Assembly (NCBI GenBank): GCA_900323505.1
Contig: OOIN01000010.1
Span: 124,001 to 188,000, forward strand
Length of the DNA stretch: 64,000 nucleotides
Direction: 5' to 3'
From: Ustilago trichophora
Lineage: Eukaryota; Basidiomycota; Ustilaginomycetes; Ustilaginales; Ustilaginaceae
Both the position numbers and the translations under genes were made by a program. Every line of letters begins with the position of its first letter. The first letter of the stretch is position 1. Positions 1-10,121 of this stretch are shown here, in pieces. The notes beneath the pieces are model-generated. The model did not search any database. It was not told the origin of the DNA and was given only the letters and a program-made list of their open reading frames with translations.

Positions 1-1
1 T

Positions 2-244
2 CTCACACATTCACCCATCTCCAAGTCGTCGCCACAGTTGCTTCCTGCCTGGGGCGAAGCCATGAGCAATGGTCAAGCAAAGAGCAACGATTCGACGCCG
101 TCGTTGTCGACGCCTTCTCGCGAAGCTCCAGAGCCATCTCGAGGACTCCAGCACCGCCTGGGTACAGATTCGAATGGCGCATTCGGAAGCACGCTGTCGA
201 AATCATCACCTGATCTCCCCTCACTGGCCTTTGAAAGCAGATGA
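2..244 (+). CDS. possible 3' end of a gene entering from the left, unknown
   Basis: The second forward frame is open from the window edge to the TGA at 242-244 and reads as a Ser/Pro-rich chain (for example SPISKSSPQLLP near the edge). Such tails are common in the predicted proteins of this window. The first forward frame is also open from the edge, to a stop at 208-210, and has somewhat more G/C at third positions, so the coding frame is not settled. An internal ATG at 62 could instead start a 60-residue ORF. No domain is recognisable. The gene body, if there is one, lies outside the window. Confidence 0.3.
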   Translation, partial: LTHSPISKSSPQLLPAWGEAMSNGQAKSNDSTPSLSTPSREAPEPSRGLQHRLGTDSNGAFGSTLSKSSPDLPSLAFESR

Positions 245-1713
245 TGCTTCGGATGCGACACACCTTGAAGCGTTACTTTTCCTTGCGTTAGCGTCGAACC
301 GTAATCTAGACCTTCGATTCACCCGCCATCGGCTTGTTCCGATCCACTTTAAAGGCTCACAATCAGCCACGCACGAAGTATGGCTCCACGCAATCTTACA
401 TTCACATGAACAATTTCTCTTTCCTGGCGTCACTACTCACTTTTCTATCTCTCTCTCACAGGGCTGGAGCTCTGTTGTAATTCTACTCTCAAGCTTTGCT
501 GCCCCGAGCAGGCTTGTCTGTTTTTCCCTTTGACTGTGTGTCGTTTGCGCCCGGATCTCAGTCCCAATTCAAACTTGTCTCGCTTCTTATCCCCACTCCC
601 ATGTCAGCCAAGGTTGTGAGCGGCAAAGGAAATCACGGAAGCTGTTATTGTGACGGGAGATTTTTTTCACACAAGGCCGAAAACTGGGCATCTGCGGGAG
701 AATTCTGGACCCTGCATACGCGTGACTTTGCAAAACACCGCACTGCGAGGTCGCGCGCAGAAATACGTCCTTTTTCATGATGTCATGCGAGCATGTCAAC
801 CCTAGCCATGGTTTGCAATCATCGGATGAATGTAGTTCTTTGGTCGAAAGCTCTTTGTGACATGCTGGCGCCACTTCATCATCTGAATACACAGAAAAGG
901 ATGTCTGACACCGGATCGCTCGGTTAGAAGCAGAGAGAGAGAAAGATAGACAAATCTGTTGTTTCTGTAGAGCGAAGGTGCGTTCACAGTGTGGCGGCTG
1001 AAAGTGGTCGCCATAACTGAATACTGTGGATGCTCATTTGTGTTGTGGTCTGCGAGTGAAATGTATCAAATCTCATTGGACCGTCGTTTGGTACACTTCT
1101 ACATCATGAGATGGCGCAATACTGCCTAGTGAATCTTGACCTTCTTCTGTGCATCGAAGCGGCAGCACAAGAGACGTCCTAAGTAGTGCCATTTGATATC
1201 TTTTGCGGTAGAAAACTCGGATACCACATCTACAAATCGAGATCTTCTCCTATGACTACATGATTGAGCTGCGACCGAAACATTTGTCATGGATAGTTGG
1301 GAAACAAAGGGAGATACGGCAGCAAAGTGAATGAGAACATGACCCTGAGTCATGCTCGCATCTCGATCGCCGTGTGTTTGCGGCACCCTCTCGTCTGCAG
1401 AGAGAAATCTGACATTTTTCATTTCAGCGCGCGACCCTACGGCAGCTTGGCCATTGGCCATTACAGTACACACATTATGGCGTATGTGTCCAGTTGTGCC
1501 AATCGACCCACCCGTCCCGCGCTTCTGTGCAGAGAATGCGCAATGATGGCTGCATACTCAGCATACTCAGCACAGTTCCTTGAAGCCGGCTAGACTTTGC
1601 AGTATGCTTGGATGTTGCCACACACTCTGCCTTGCGCGGCTTCGATAACATACAAATACCACCCATTCGTCGTCCACATCGGCCTCTTCTCCTCTCATCA
1701 CCATAAATTCATC
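245..1713. other. intergenic region upstream of catalase
   Basis: This 1.47-kb stretch holds only short overlapping ORFs without protein-like composition. It should contain the catalase promoter. A weak TATA-like TACAAATA lies at 1651-1658, about 55 bases before the chosen catalase ATG. I see no RNA gene or repeat. Confidence 0.6.
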
Positions 1714-3417
1714 ATGTCGTCGACTACCACAGGTCTCCCAGTGCGCTCTTTTCAAGAAGACACGTCTTCTGAGCCGGGCACCTATTCCACCTCGAACGGT
1801 GTTGCCGTTCCTCACGCCTACGAAGCCCAGCGAGCAGGACGCGAGGGTCCTTTGCTCCTACAAGACTTTCACCTCATCGATGTACTCTCTCACTTTGACC
1901 GGGAGCGAATCCCCGAACGCGTAGTTCATGCCAAAGGTGGTGGAGCTCATGGAATCTACCGCACCACTCACCCGATCCCTGACCTTTGCCTCAACAAGCT
2001 TTTCGGCGAGCAGACCGAGTGTCCCATCACTGTTCGATTTTCCACCGTAGGAGGAGAGTCTGGATCACCAGACTGTGCTCGAGATCCCCGAGGATTCTCG
2101 ATCAAGTTCCGCAGCGAGTCTGGTAATCTGGATCATGTCCTCAACAACACGCCCGTTTTCTTCCTTCGCGATCCCGCCAAGTTCCCGCACTTCATCCATA
2201 CGCAGAAACGTGATCCGCAGACCCATCTGACCCACTCGGATGACTCGATTCACTTTTGGGATTATATGGGCAACAATCCGGAATCGGTCCATCAGTTTTT
2301 ATACCTGATGGGACCCCGAGGTATCCCAGCGACATGGAGACACATGCAGGGATACTCGGGACACACTTTCAAGTTTGTCAACAAGGATGGCAAGTGGAGA
2401 TATGTTCAGATCCACGTGCTGTCCAGGCAAGGGACCAAAAATCTGACCAATGCCGAGGCTGCAGAGCAGAGTCCTGATGCTCATCAGAAGGATCTGTTTG
2501 AAGCGATCCAACGTGGAGATTTCCCCAAATGGGACGTCAAGTATCAAATCATGGACCCTTCTGAGGCGCCCAACTCGGGTGTTAACGTCAATGATTTGAC
2601 CAAAGTCTGGCCAAGGGACAAGTTTCCCCTGCATCCCTTGGGTGAAATCGAATTGAATCGCAATGTAGCCAACTACTTTGCCGAGATTGAACAGATCGCT
2701 TTCAACCCTGCCCACCTGATCCCTGGTCTGGAACCATCCAACGATCCCGTACTACAATCTCGTCTCTTCTCCTACCCTGACGCCCATCGTCATCGCATCG
2801 GAGTGAATTATCAGCAACTCCCAGTGAATCAAGCCCACCCAGCCCACAAGCCCACCAATTTCCAACGAGACGGTGGAATGGCATTTTACAACCAAGGTGC
2901 TCGTCCCAACTACATCTCGTCGATCGCTCCACCCGAGTTCAAAGCCCGTCAAGTAGACGTCGACTCGATTCACGGCGATTATGAGGGCAACGCGATTGCT
3001 TTCCTGTCTGGAGTTCAGGAGGAAGACTTTGACCAACCACGAGCATTGTGGACCAAAGTTTTCAGCGAACAAGACAGAAAGCAGACGATTGACAACATCT
3101 CGGGCCACATGAGCACTTGTAAGAACAAGGACGTTTTGGCCAGAGCCATATCGGTTTGGCATCAGGTCCATCCAGAGTTGGCAGACAAGATTGCAGAACC
3201 CCTTGGTCTCAAAGGCAAGTACAAAACGGATCTGTCAGGACAAGTGTTTAATGGTTCGCATAACTTTTTGGGCCGCAAGGAGGGTCAGAAAGCTGCTGCA
3301 GCACGTGGATGGAGTCGTGCCGATCACGAACAGATGACTAGGGATCCCGTCTATGGAATCAGCTCGAATGAGCATGCTTTGGTCAACGCTGAATCTACCA
3401 CTGGTGTAACACACTGA
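1714..3417 (+). CDS. monofunctional heme catalase
   Basis: The product disproportionates hydrogen peroxide to water and oxygen. The 567-residue chain has the whole catalase signature. The catalytic His is H72 in VVHAKGGGAHG. The distal Asn is N145 in NNTPVFF, followed by FLRDPAKFPHFIHTQKR. The heme-ligand Tyr is Y354 in RLFSYPDAHRHRIGVNY. Length and the absence of a C-terminal flavodoxin-like domain fit small-subunit catalases. The frame is open 39 codons upstream to an ATG at 1597. I chose 1714 because the upstream part does not resemble catalase and contains the TATA-like element. The gene has no intron. The protein ends in VTH, without an SKL-type peroxisomal signal, so its location is uncertain; I see no N-terminal secretion signal after the chosen start. 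It converges on the 5S rRNA gene. Confidence 0.95.
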   Translation: MSSTTTGLPVRSFQEDTSSEPGTYSTSNGVAVPHAYEAQRAGREGPLLLQDFHLIDVLSHFDRERIPERVVHAKGGGAHGIYRTTHPIPDLCLNKLFGEQTECPITVRFSTVGGESGSPDCARDPRGFSIKFRSESGNLDHVLNNTPVFFLRDPAKFPHFIHTQKRDPQTHLTHSDDSIHFWDYMGNNPESVHQFLYLMGPRGIPATWRHMQGYSGHTFKFVNKDGKWRYVQIHVLSRQGTKNLTNAEAAEQSPDAHQKDLFEAIQRGDFPKWDVKYQIMDPSEAPNSGVNVNDLTKVWPRDKFPLHPLGEIELNRNVANYFAEIEQIAFNPAHLIPGLEPSNDPVLQSRLFSYPDAHRHRIGVNYQQLPVNQAHPAHKPTNFQRDGGMAFYNQGARPNYISSIAPPEFKARQVDVDSIHGDYEGNAIAFLSGVQEEDFDQPRALWTKVFSEQDRKQTIDNISGHMSTCKNKDVLARAISVWHQVHPELADKIAEPLGLKGKYKTDLSGQVFNGSHNFLGRKEGQKAAAARGWSRADHEQMTRDPVYGISSNEHALVNAESTTGVTH

Positions 3418-3465
3418 AGTTCAAACAAACTCTTGCAGATGTACTGGAACCCTCACCTCAGTTGT

Positions 3466-3466
<1 letters not shown>

Positions 3467-3508
<42 letters not shown>
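3467..3508. repeat. poly(T) tract, 42 T in a row
   Basis: An uninterrupted run of 42 T lies about 50 bases past the catalase stop codon. On the other strand it is a poly(A) run about 185 bases downstream of the 5S rRNA gene. The length may vary between isolates or contain assembly error. Confidence 0.9.
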
Positions 3509-3509
<1 letters not shown>

Positions 3510-3646
3510 TTTCTCGCTTTCACATCGATTTGCATTTGATTTCTCATGATAAAGATCCGTCGACATCGAGTTAAGACCGTATCTCTCAAACAGATGATGC
3601 CTTCCAAATAAGGTGTGACGAACGGTTCGACGGGGTAGAAATGCGC

Positions 3647-3690
3647 AACCAAAAAAAAAAAAAACAAACAAAAAAAAAAAGGAAAAAAGA
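3647..3690 (-). terminator. T-rich RNA polymerase III terminator of the 5S gene
   Basis: On the minus strand the sequence just after the 5S rRNA 3' end consists of T runs broken by a few C and G (A-rich on the plus strand, 3651-3690). Runs of four or more T terminate RNA polymerase III, and the position directly after the mature 3' end fits. Confidence 0.7.
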
Positions 3691-3693
3691 AAG

Positions 3694-3811
3694 AACTGCA
3701 GCACCTAGGATTCCCGCGTGGTCCCCCACCGCAGTACTGACTAGGCGATACCTTGCTTAACTTCGCAGATCGGACGGGATGCGGTGCTTTCAAGGTTCTA
3801 TGGCCGCAGAT
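3694..3811 (-). rRNA. 5S ribosomal RNA
   Basis: Read on the minus strand this 118-base segment has the 5S rRNA landmarks. The 5' part reads GCGGCCATAG, followed by GCACCGCATCCCGTCCGATC. The A-box-like part is AAGTTAAGCAAGG, then GTCAGTACTGCGGTGGGGGA and CACGCGGGAATCCTAGGTGC. The two ends pair as helix I with one U-U mismatch (ATCTGCGGC with GCTGCAGTT). The internal polymerase III control region is intact and a T-rich terminator follows. It is a single dispersed copy, not part of an rDNA unit here. The exact ends are good to a few bases. Confidence 0.93.
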
Positions 3812-3987
3812 GTCAATATCACTTTATCAAATCATTCTCATCACTAGCCAAAGAGCAATAACGAGACCGCGTTAGTTTAAAGGCAAAGAATGATAGGGTA
3901 CAGTACATCAAACGCTAGTAATGACAGCTAGTGATTCATCTGCATCTAAAACGTCAAAGTCTATCCAAAGTGACGGTGGTATATGAT

Positions 3988-6900
3988 CTATGGATATGCG
4001 GTGAATGTGGAGGAGACACTTCGAGGAGGAGCACGTTTGATGTAAGGCAAAGGTGATGCGAGACCTGTGGATGGAGCGCGCCTTCTCAAGGGTGAAGTAC
4101 GATCGACAGGATGCATCGCCGAAGATAAGACGCTAGATATAGCACTTTGTTGTGAGACGGAAGCATTTCGTGATCGAGTAGTGAGCATCATCTCCCTGTA
4201 GGGCCGCTTCGAGGTTGCTGGAGAGCTTGTCGCCGCAGTCTCAGGGCCTAGGAACGGGGAGCTGAGACCCGGCTCAACGCTCAACCCTCTTGGAGCGACA
4301 GAGGGAAAAAGGGCCGAGCTCTCGATCGTGTTTCGGCGGTCGCGCTGTTGGGGAGTTGTGAGTGTATGTAAAAGATAGGCCTGAGCTTCTTCTTGCACCT
4401 TGCTCATCTCTGTAGAGGGCAAATTGCTGTATTCATACTGCCTCGCGTCCACTGTTGGCGCATTTCGGAGCCTGGCATCGACCTCGAGCTGTGACGATGG
4501 TTGAACGCACCACGAGGCGTTGCTGGAATCTTCACCGATCGGCTTGATCAGAACTTGCAGGCCGAACTCGAATAGCGAGCCCTGAGTGCAGTGGGGGGCC
4601 ATCTTCGGCTCCTTAAGCTGGAAGCTGATCTCAAAGCCAGGTACGGAGGCGCCAGAGCCATGTCCTTGTCTTGTTGTACGGGCTTCGAGACCGATACGAG
4701 TTTGTTCTTGCCTAGCTTCGTGGCGATATTGAGGTTGAGGAGGATCATTTTGCGAGTCTTCATTCTGAAGGTGCATGGTCGGTGGTGGCACTGGATGACG
4801 GGTAAAATTGCGTGCTTCAGTCGAATTCTCCGACGAGCTTGCACGGTCTCGCCGAGTGCGCCATCGCTCTTCGTGGGAAGGTAGATGCGTGGCAATTCCA
4901 GAAGGCAACCGAGTCGAGGCATCATCCACATGGAGATGCTGAGCAAATGTGTCTCCGACGCGACTCCTGGTGACAGAATGTGGCCTCGACTCTCCAGACT
5001 TTGACACGCAAGTCTCGTCCGTGAGCGCCGAATTGGCAGGGTTGCTGGTGTTGGGAGTCCACAGATCAGACAAAACGGTGTGCGGCGAAGTGTTGGAGAC
5101 GCTGACATCCGGCTTTCTCGGAGTGCAGAAGGTCGACTGGGTGCCTTGAAGACGCAATGGCTTCAATGTGCTGGCTTCAACCCTCGGCATTGTAGTTGGG
5201 AACATCGTCCGCTCGGCTGCACCATTTCGATCCAAGGATTCTTCCGTGAGGTCGACACTGTCTCGCGAACGCAAGATTTCTTGAGGCTCGATAGGTTCGA
5301 CCGTACCTTTCATCTCCATCAGCGTGTGATCAGTCGTTACTACCGGTTGTTCTCCAGGAGCATACATGAACTTCGGCCTCATTTCAGAGACGGACGGCTC
5401 TTGCAGAACGAGAGGTACTGTGTTCCTAGCCCGTAAAGTCGGTTGTTCACGATCAGCCAAGCTTTCGCTTTGTACCTTTTTAGCCTTGAGTCTCCCGGGA
5501 CGGACCCTCTGAGGCACTTCTGATGAGACCTGAATTGGCTGCACTTGCCTCAAAGCTCGAACCTGCGTTTGTGTCTTTCGCGAAGGGGAAGTGTTAGCGG
5601 TCTGCTGCGGAAGCTTGCCCGGCAGCGGACGTGGCTCGCGTCGAGGTGTTGAGTGTACAGTGAAGTCGGACATGCGCTTGAGGGTCAAGCGTTTGCAAAC
5701 CGCAACCGAAGCAACTTCCTCGTCTTCGCTAGAAAGCAAGTTCTCGTCCCAGTCTTTGACTAGCTGCCCGACGCGATGCTTTGCCCTGCTCGGTGGAGTC
5801 ACTGGATTCGCATCTACGTCTTCGGGACGCGACCACGAGCGCAACACGTTATTGAAGTTGTTGGATCGTGTGGTTCCGATCTTCTGTGGAGACCGCCCCT
5901 TGCCGTGATGTGTCGAGTCTGTTGTCTGGGTCGCACTCGCCATCTTGCGCACAGAGAGTAGCTCTAAGCTTTCTCTACGCTTTTGCGGCGTCACTTCTGT
6001 CTGACGCTGCGGTATCTTGAGACGGCCGGGAATTTTTTTGATCTGCTTTACGGTGGCACCACCTGGCTGACTTCGCTGAGAGTAGGATCTGCCAATCTTG
6101 TGACCCCATGACAGGTCTACGTTGGTGTCTGCAGCGAGTACCCGAGTTCCTTTTTCACTGCCTTTGCACGTGTTGACTCCTGCTGCCCCGTCGCTGCTTG
6201 ACATGGAAGGCTTAGGCTGTTCAAGTGAGTATGGAGCAGCACTGTCGCTCTTTTGGGCGCGAGGCGGGGATACACTTTGACCTGGGCGACCGGCAAAAAT
6301 TGACTTGGCATCAGCATCACGCCCCAGAGCTTCAGCTTGAAGGGTTCTTTCAGCCATCTCAGATAGTGCGGTACTTGCCACGGACAGCAGGTCTGCATCA
6401 TCATGTTGGAATTCGGCAGATCTCATCTCCGTGGGATCAGCTTCTTCCAATGTTGTCTTGATCCATGATGCGGTCCTCTCGAAGAGGGAATCTCGAGGTT
6501 TGGCTCGCTCAATCTCCGGGGTCGGCACACCGACCTGGTCGATCAGCTCGGATAGAATTTCTTCGTCCGTAATGGAAGCCGGATAAAGCATTTCCCCAGT
6601 CTGTGCTTCATGGCTGTGCTGCGGCAGACTCATTTGCGAATGCTCAGCAGCATCGAGTGGCTCTTCGCGCCCGGGACTTTCAAAGGCTGGGTCGCAGTGC
6701 TTGATGTCGGTGCGCCCCGAGTCGCCAATCTCGCCAGATAGCTTTTTCTCAAAAGCGGCCTCGCTGACAGCTCGGTCGGACTCGACATATGCGTCAATCT
6801 CTGCCTCCCAGGATGCCTCGGAAGTATTTTCTTCATTGGTTCGTGTCTCCGACCGCTCCAACTGATCCATTCTATGGCGGAGTGCCATGTCGACAACCAA

Positions 6901-8505
6901 TTCTTCATTGCTCAGCTCTGCCTTCCCGTTTGCAACGACTGCTTTGTCAACATGATTATCTTCCTCGTCTTCTACAGCAGCCGCAGAAGGGTTGCGAGTG
7001 ATCGAAGCAGCAGAGGATCCATCGGCGTTCTCCGTAGGCACGTCGTCCTCGAGGGAAGGTTCAGGGCTCCGCTGTTGAGTACTGGAGCGCAGACTTTCTG
7101 CGTGAACTGCGCGAGGTTCTGCGGCTGAAGCTTCCCTTGCCTCCCCTTCTGCCACGCGTGGAGCCAAGTGTAGCGCCAAAAGGGGGTCTGAAGGCTCGGT
7201 GATCTCTGTACTTTCGTCTACCACTTTGGACAGCGGTTGGCTAATGTGAGGATCTGCCATTACCGCTGCGTCGTCTAGCAGCAAATTGCAAGCAATGGTC
7301 GAAGCCGAAGGAAGACTTGCATCAGAGAATGCTGACTTGGGCACGGAGATTGGAGCAGGATCGGAAGATCTGGGGAAGCGGACATGAGAGCTGCTCTCTA
7401 AAGGTTCTGAATCCGCAGTCAGGATGGTAGGACTTGGTTCGGCTGCGTTTGTGCCCAGAGAAGGCAGCACGAGTGGCATAACGGTCATCGTCGGCAAGGA
7501 ATCGATGGTCTCGAGCTCGAAGACCTGCATCTCTTCCGCACGTCTTTCTTGAATCGCATCCGTCCCTTGAGAGTAAGTATCGAGCTTTTGAGACAAGTCG
7601 CGCCCGCAGTCGTTCTCTGTTTCAGGGCGAAGCTCTTCTGATGTGCCAAAAGATGGAATTGTCGTTCCACTGGAATCAGAGGCGAGGAGCGGCTTGGGCA
7701 AAGATGATGTTGAAACTTCTTGAGGAATACTTTCGGTTTTTTGTGCATTCGGTGGCAAGTTGTGCGGTAGTGAAGTATTATCTGATGATTGAAGCTGTTT
7801 CTCGCCGTTCGCAACCATTTTGACTTGAGAATCAGGAAGGGAAAGCGAGTCGAATTCCTCGTGCGAGAACAACACGGAGGCTTCGCTGTGTGCCGTGATG
7901 GAATGATTGTCACTATTTGGTTTAGGTCGTAGATAGAAAATTGGCTCGCGGCCTTCCGCTGACTTGGGCTCGGCAGCCCGAATCTGTCTTGGTGGTGGGG
8001 CAGAGACGCCGAGATTGGCTGCTTGTTTCTTTGATGATGGTGAGGGTACCAGGTCGGAACAATCAAGACCACTTTCAGCCTCTGTCTTGGGCGCAAGAGT
8101 GCATGTATTGTCAGAAATATCTGAGCTGCTTGGCATCCTGGGTATGACAAGGTCTCGCGGCGGCTCAGAGACATCGAGCATTGAGGATCCTTCCTCTTCT
8201 GCGGACGCAGAAAAGAGCTGTACAGCTTTTGCCACCTTGCCGCCTTCGGTCGTGACGCTACGAGGTGATGTGGTGGCGCGGCTGGAGATGTGAGAGTTGG
8301 GGAAAGGTGAAGGTCGCCTCCGGTTGAGAACCACGCCGGACTTTGGCTTGAGTCCTGGTGACTTTGCTACTGGCATGGGTATGATGTGAGACGACTGCGC
8401 CAGTGTCATGCGTGGTACCCTGGAGTTGGTACCAACGAAGAAGTTGGCAGCAGTCTGTGGCACTTTGCGAGCCACCGATGTACGATTTTCATCCATCTTG
8501 ACCAT
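3988..8505 (-). CDS. large low-complexity Ser/Pro-rich protein, unknown function
   Basis: A single uninterrupted frame encodes 1505 residues (1502 if the ATG at 8496, MDENRTS, is used). I recognise no catalytic domain. The chain is rich in Ser, Pro, Glu and Thr throughout, with basic SP/TP-containing patches such as TPPSRAKHR and STPRREPRPLP in the C-terminal half. The end (RRRAPSTGLASPLPYIKR) is basic. An acidic segment around WDENLLSSEDEE is the most folded-looking part. SP/TP dipeptides and basic patches suggest a nuclear or cell-cycle-regulated phosphoprotein, but that is inference only. It is transcribed away from the TPR gene to its right, and its 3' end converges with catalase and lies just beyond the 5S gene. 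No intron is needed to keep the frame. Confidence 0.8.
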   Translation of the reverse strand: MVKMDENRTSVARKVPQTAANFFVGTNSRVPRMTLAQSSHIIPMPVAKSPGLKPKSGVVLNRRRPSPFPNSHISSRATTSPRSVTTEGGKVAKAVQLFSASAEEEGSSMLDVSEPPRDLVIPRMPSSSDISDNTCTLAPKTEAESGLDCSDLVPSPSSKKQAANLGVSAPPPRQIRAAEPKSAEGREPIFYLRPKPNSDNHSITAHSEASVLFSHEEFDSLSLPDSQVKMVANGEKQLQSSDNTSLPHNLPPNAQKTESIPQEVSTSSLPKPLLASDSSGTTIPSFGTSEELRPETENDCGRDLSQKLDTYSQGTDAIQERRAEEMQVFELETIDSLPTMTVMPLVLPSLGTNAAEPSPTILTADSEPLESSSHVRFPRSSDPAPISVPKSAFSDASLPSASTIACNLLLDDAAVMADPHISQPLSKVVDESTEITEPSDPLLALHLAPRVAEGEAREASAAEPRAVHAESLRSSTQQRSPEPSLEDDVPTENADGSSAASITRNPSAAAVEDEEDNHVDKAVVANGKAELSNEELVVDMALRHRMDQLERSETRTNEENTSEASWEAEIDAYVESDRAVSEAAFEKKLSGEIGDSGRTDIKHCDPAFESPGREEPLDAAEHSQMSLPQHSHEAQTGEMLYPASITDEEILSELIDQVGVPTPEIERAKPRDSLFERTASWIKTTLEEADPTEMRSAEFQHDDADLLSVASTALSEMAERTLQAEALGRDADAKSIFAGRPGQSVSPPRAQKSDSAAPYSLEQPKPSMSSSDGAAGVNTCKGSEKGTRVLAADTNVDLSWGHKIGRSYSQRSQPGGATVKQIKKIPGRLKIPQRQTEVTPQKRRESLELLSVRKMASATQTTDSTHHGKGRSPQKIGTTRSNNFNNVLRSWSRPEDVDANPVTPPSRAKHRVGQLVKDWDENLLSSEDEEVASVAVCKRLTLKRMSDFTVHSTPRREPRPLPGKLPQQTANTSPSRKTQTQVRALRQVQPIQVSSEVPQRVRPGRLKAKKVQSESLADREQPTLRARNTVPLVLQEPSVSEMRPKFMYAPGEQPVVTTDHTLMEMKGTVEPIEPQEILRSRDSVDLTEESLDRNGAAERTMFPTTMPRVEASTLKPLRLQGTQSTFCTPRKPDVSVSNTSPHTVLSDLWTPNTSNPANSALTDETCVSKSGESRPHSVTRSRVGDTFAQHLHVDDASTRLPSGIATHLPSHEERWRTRRDRASSSENSTEARNFTRHPVPPPTMHLQNEDSQNDPPQPQYRHEARQEQTRIGLEARTTRQGHGSGASVPGFEISFQLKEPKMAPHCTQGSLFEFGLQVLIKPIGEDSSNASWCVQPSSQLEVDARLRNAPTVDARQYEYSNLPSTEMSKVQEEAQAYLLHTLTTPQQRDRRNTIESSALFPSVAPRGLSVEPGLSSPFLGPETAATSSPATSKRPYREMMLTTRSRNASVSQQSAISSVLSSAMHPVDRTSPLRRRAPSTGLASPLPYIKRAPPRSVSSTFTAYP

Positions 8506-9372
8506 GTATGTGCCGGTGGACGATCAATCTTGGTCGAATGCATTAGGGGCGGCTGGTGGACTTGGTTGGCCTACCCGCCCGGCGTCCATGCAGCCGTTTG
8601 GTGTCGATCGTCGATCGTCGGTTGGGTTAGAGTGCGTATGTCTCAAAGAATATTACCAAGGGCCATGGTTCTGATGGAGAATGGCGATAGTGAGGATGAG
8701 ACGAAGTACAAGTTTGAGCGTCGGCGTGCTCAGCCTTGAGATTCAGGGCGGTTGTAATGCAGAACGTGCAACTGCGATAGGATTCGGATTGGACCCAATT
8801 GCATCTGAGTTGAGAAGCACAAAGCCTCCATTTTGTGATCATAGACAGGGTTTTGCATCTCAGCGGGATTCTGCATATGCATACAGTGTAAAAGATGTGA
8901 TCTTTGAGAGGAAATCCAGTAGCAAAGGAGAATGTGAAATTGTGGGTTCAACATCAAGGGCAACGTCTCCTGTCCAGTTGGGCGCTCAAGCCTTGTTTCT
9001 TCTCTCTTTCTCTTTCTGTCTCTTTTTTTTTTCAGGTTGGGCGTGCATGAGGGCTACAGCATCCGAACCCTCGCTGAAATTGCTATTTCGAGGGCTTGAA
9101 TTCCGAGGAGAAATTGCGAAAAGAAGGACTTTTCAATGAGGGCGTACACTAGCGCACCAGTCGACGCCAATCCGACGCCGTTTAGATCCCTTCGACCTCG
9201 ACACAATCTCACCCGCCTCGCCTCTTCGACGCTCAAGAGCAGCTGCATGCCTGCGGGTAGAAAATCACTGAAGCCCTTGTTGGCGAGATGGACACATGCG
9301 GGCGGCAATGCAGAAGGGCACCATCTGAGGCGTCAAGAGCCAAGCTTCGTCATATAATTTCACTTGGTAGAC
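8506..9372. other. intergenic region
   Basis: This is the promoter side of the large minus-strand gene and the 3' flank of the TPR gene. It contains a pyrimidine/T-rich tract around 8998-9034 and short ORFs that I regard as noise. No RNA gene or repeat is seen. Confidence 0.6.
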
Positions 9373-10121
9373 TCATGTCGATGATGCTGCGCCTCTGTCT
9401 TGCTGTCGCTCCATCTCTTCGACCTCGAACGCTTGAACCAGACGTGCTCCCAACTTGCGAATGACAGCATCTATATACCAAATGAGAGAACGGCGTGTCA
9501 GTTGAACCAAGAAAGCTCCAAGGTTTATCAAAGGAAAGCAACGCACCTTCTGGTCTCAAGTCGAGCGCTATGTCGATGTCCTTTGCAGCAAGCTGGTTCC
9601 TTCCAAGTTCCAAGTATGCCTCCGCACGGCGGTAGAGTGCTTTGAGGTTCTTAGGCGCCAGCGCCAACGTTTTCGACGCCGCGTACACGGCCTTTTCCCA
9701 CTTGGACTGGCGTAGATAGCAAGCAGCCATGTTGTTGTATACTGCGCTTGTGATACCTGCTGCGCGTTCATTCTCTGCATCCGTAGATCGAGCCCCATAG
9801 AGCGATGCAAATGAGTTGATTCCCGCGCAATACAGCAAAGACTTTATAGTGGATGTGGGTTCCGCATTCGCCAAGGCGATGTCAGCTCTCGGAGCACAGA
9901 ATATGGACGCTTGTCAGATGAATACTCACATGGTGCCACTTGTTGAGTGCTTCCGTCAATCCGCCCTTTTCGAAAGCATGATTGCCACTGGACTTGAGCT
10001 CTTCCGCCTTGATGAGCTGCTCTTCAATGGTCATGCTTGATTTCGATGTTGGAGCCGAGGGCTGATGCCTACTTGAGGCGACATTTTGATTGTTGTCCGC
10101 TACCGGCTCAATGACGGCCAT
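9373..10121 (-). CDS. small TPR (tetratricopeptide repeat) protein, three exons
   Basis: Exons on the minus strand are 10121-9930, 9841-9547 and 9470-9373, giving 194 residues. Intron 1 (9842-9929) starts GTGAGT and ends AAAG, phase 0. Intron 2 (9471-9546) starts GTGCGT and ends ATAG, phase 1. Splicing joins ALNKWHH to SLLYCAGINS and RPE to DAVIRKLGAR, restoring helical TPR repeats. The repeats run from MTIEEQLIKAEELKSSGNHA (~25) to LRPE. The middle holds typical TPR residues (AVYNNMAACYLRQSKWEKAV, LKALYRRAEAYLELG). TPR domains bind partner proteins, often chaperones; the layout recalls TTC9/FKBP-type TPR modules. No other domain is present. The frame is open a few codons upstream of the ATG without another ATG. 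Confidence 0.8.

Noticed and set aside
1597..1713. N-terminal extension of catalase from the ATG at 1597
   Set aside because: Not catalase-like and it overlaps the probable TATA element and leader.
3467..3811. 5S-derived SINE with poly(A) tail on the minus strand
   Set aside because: The 5S gene is intact with its own terminator, and no target-site duplication is visible at the outer ends. Kept only as a low-level question.
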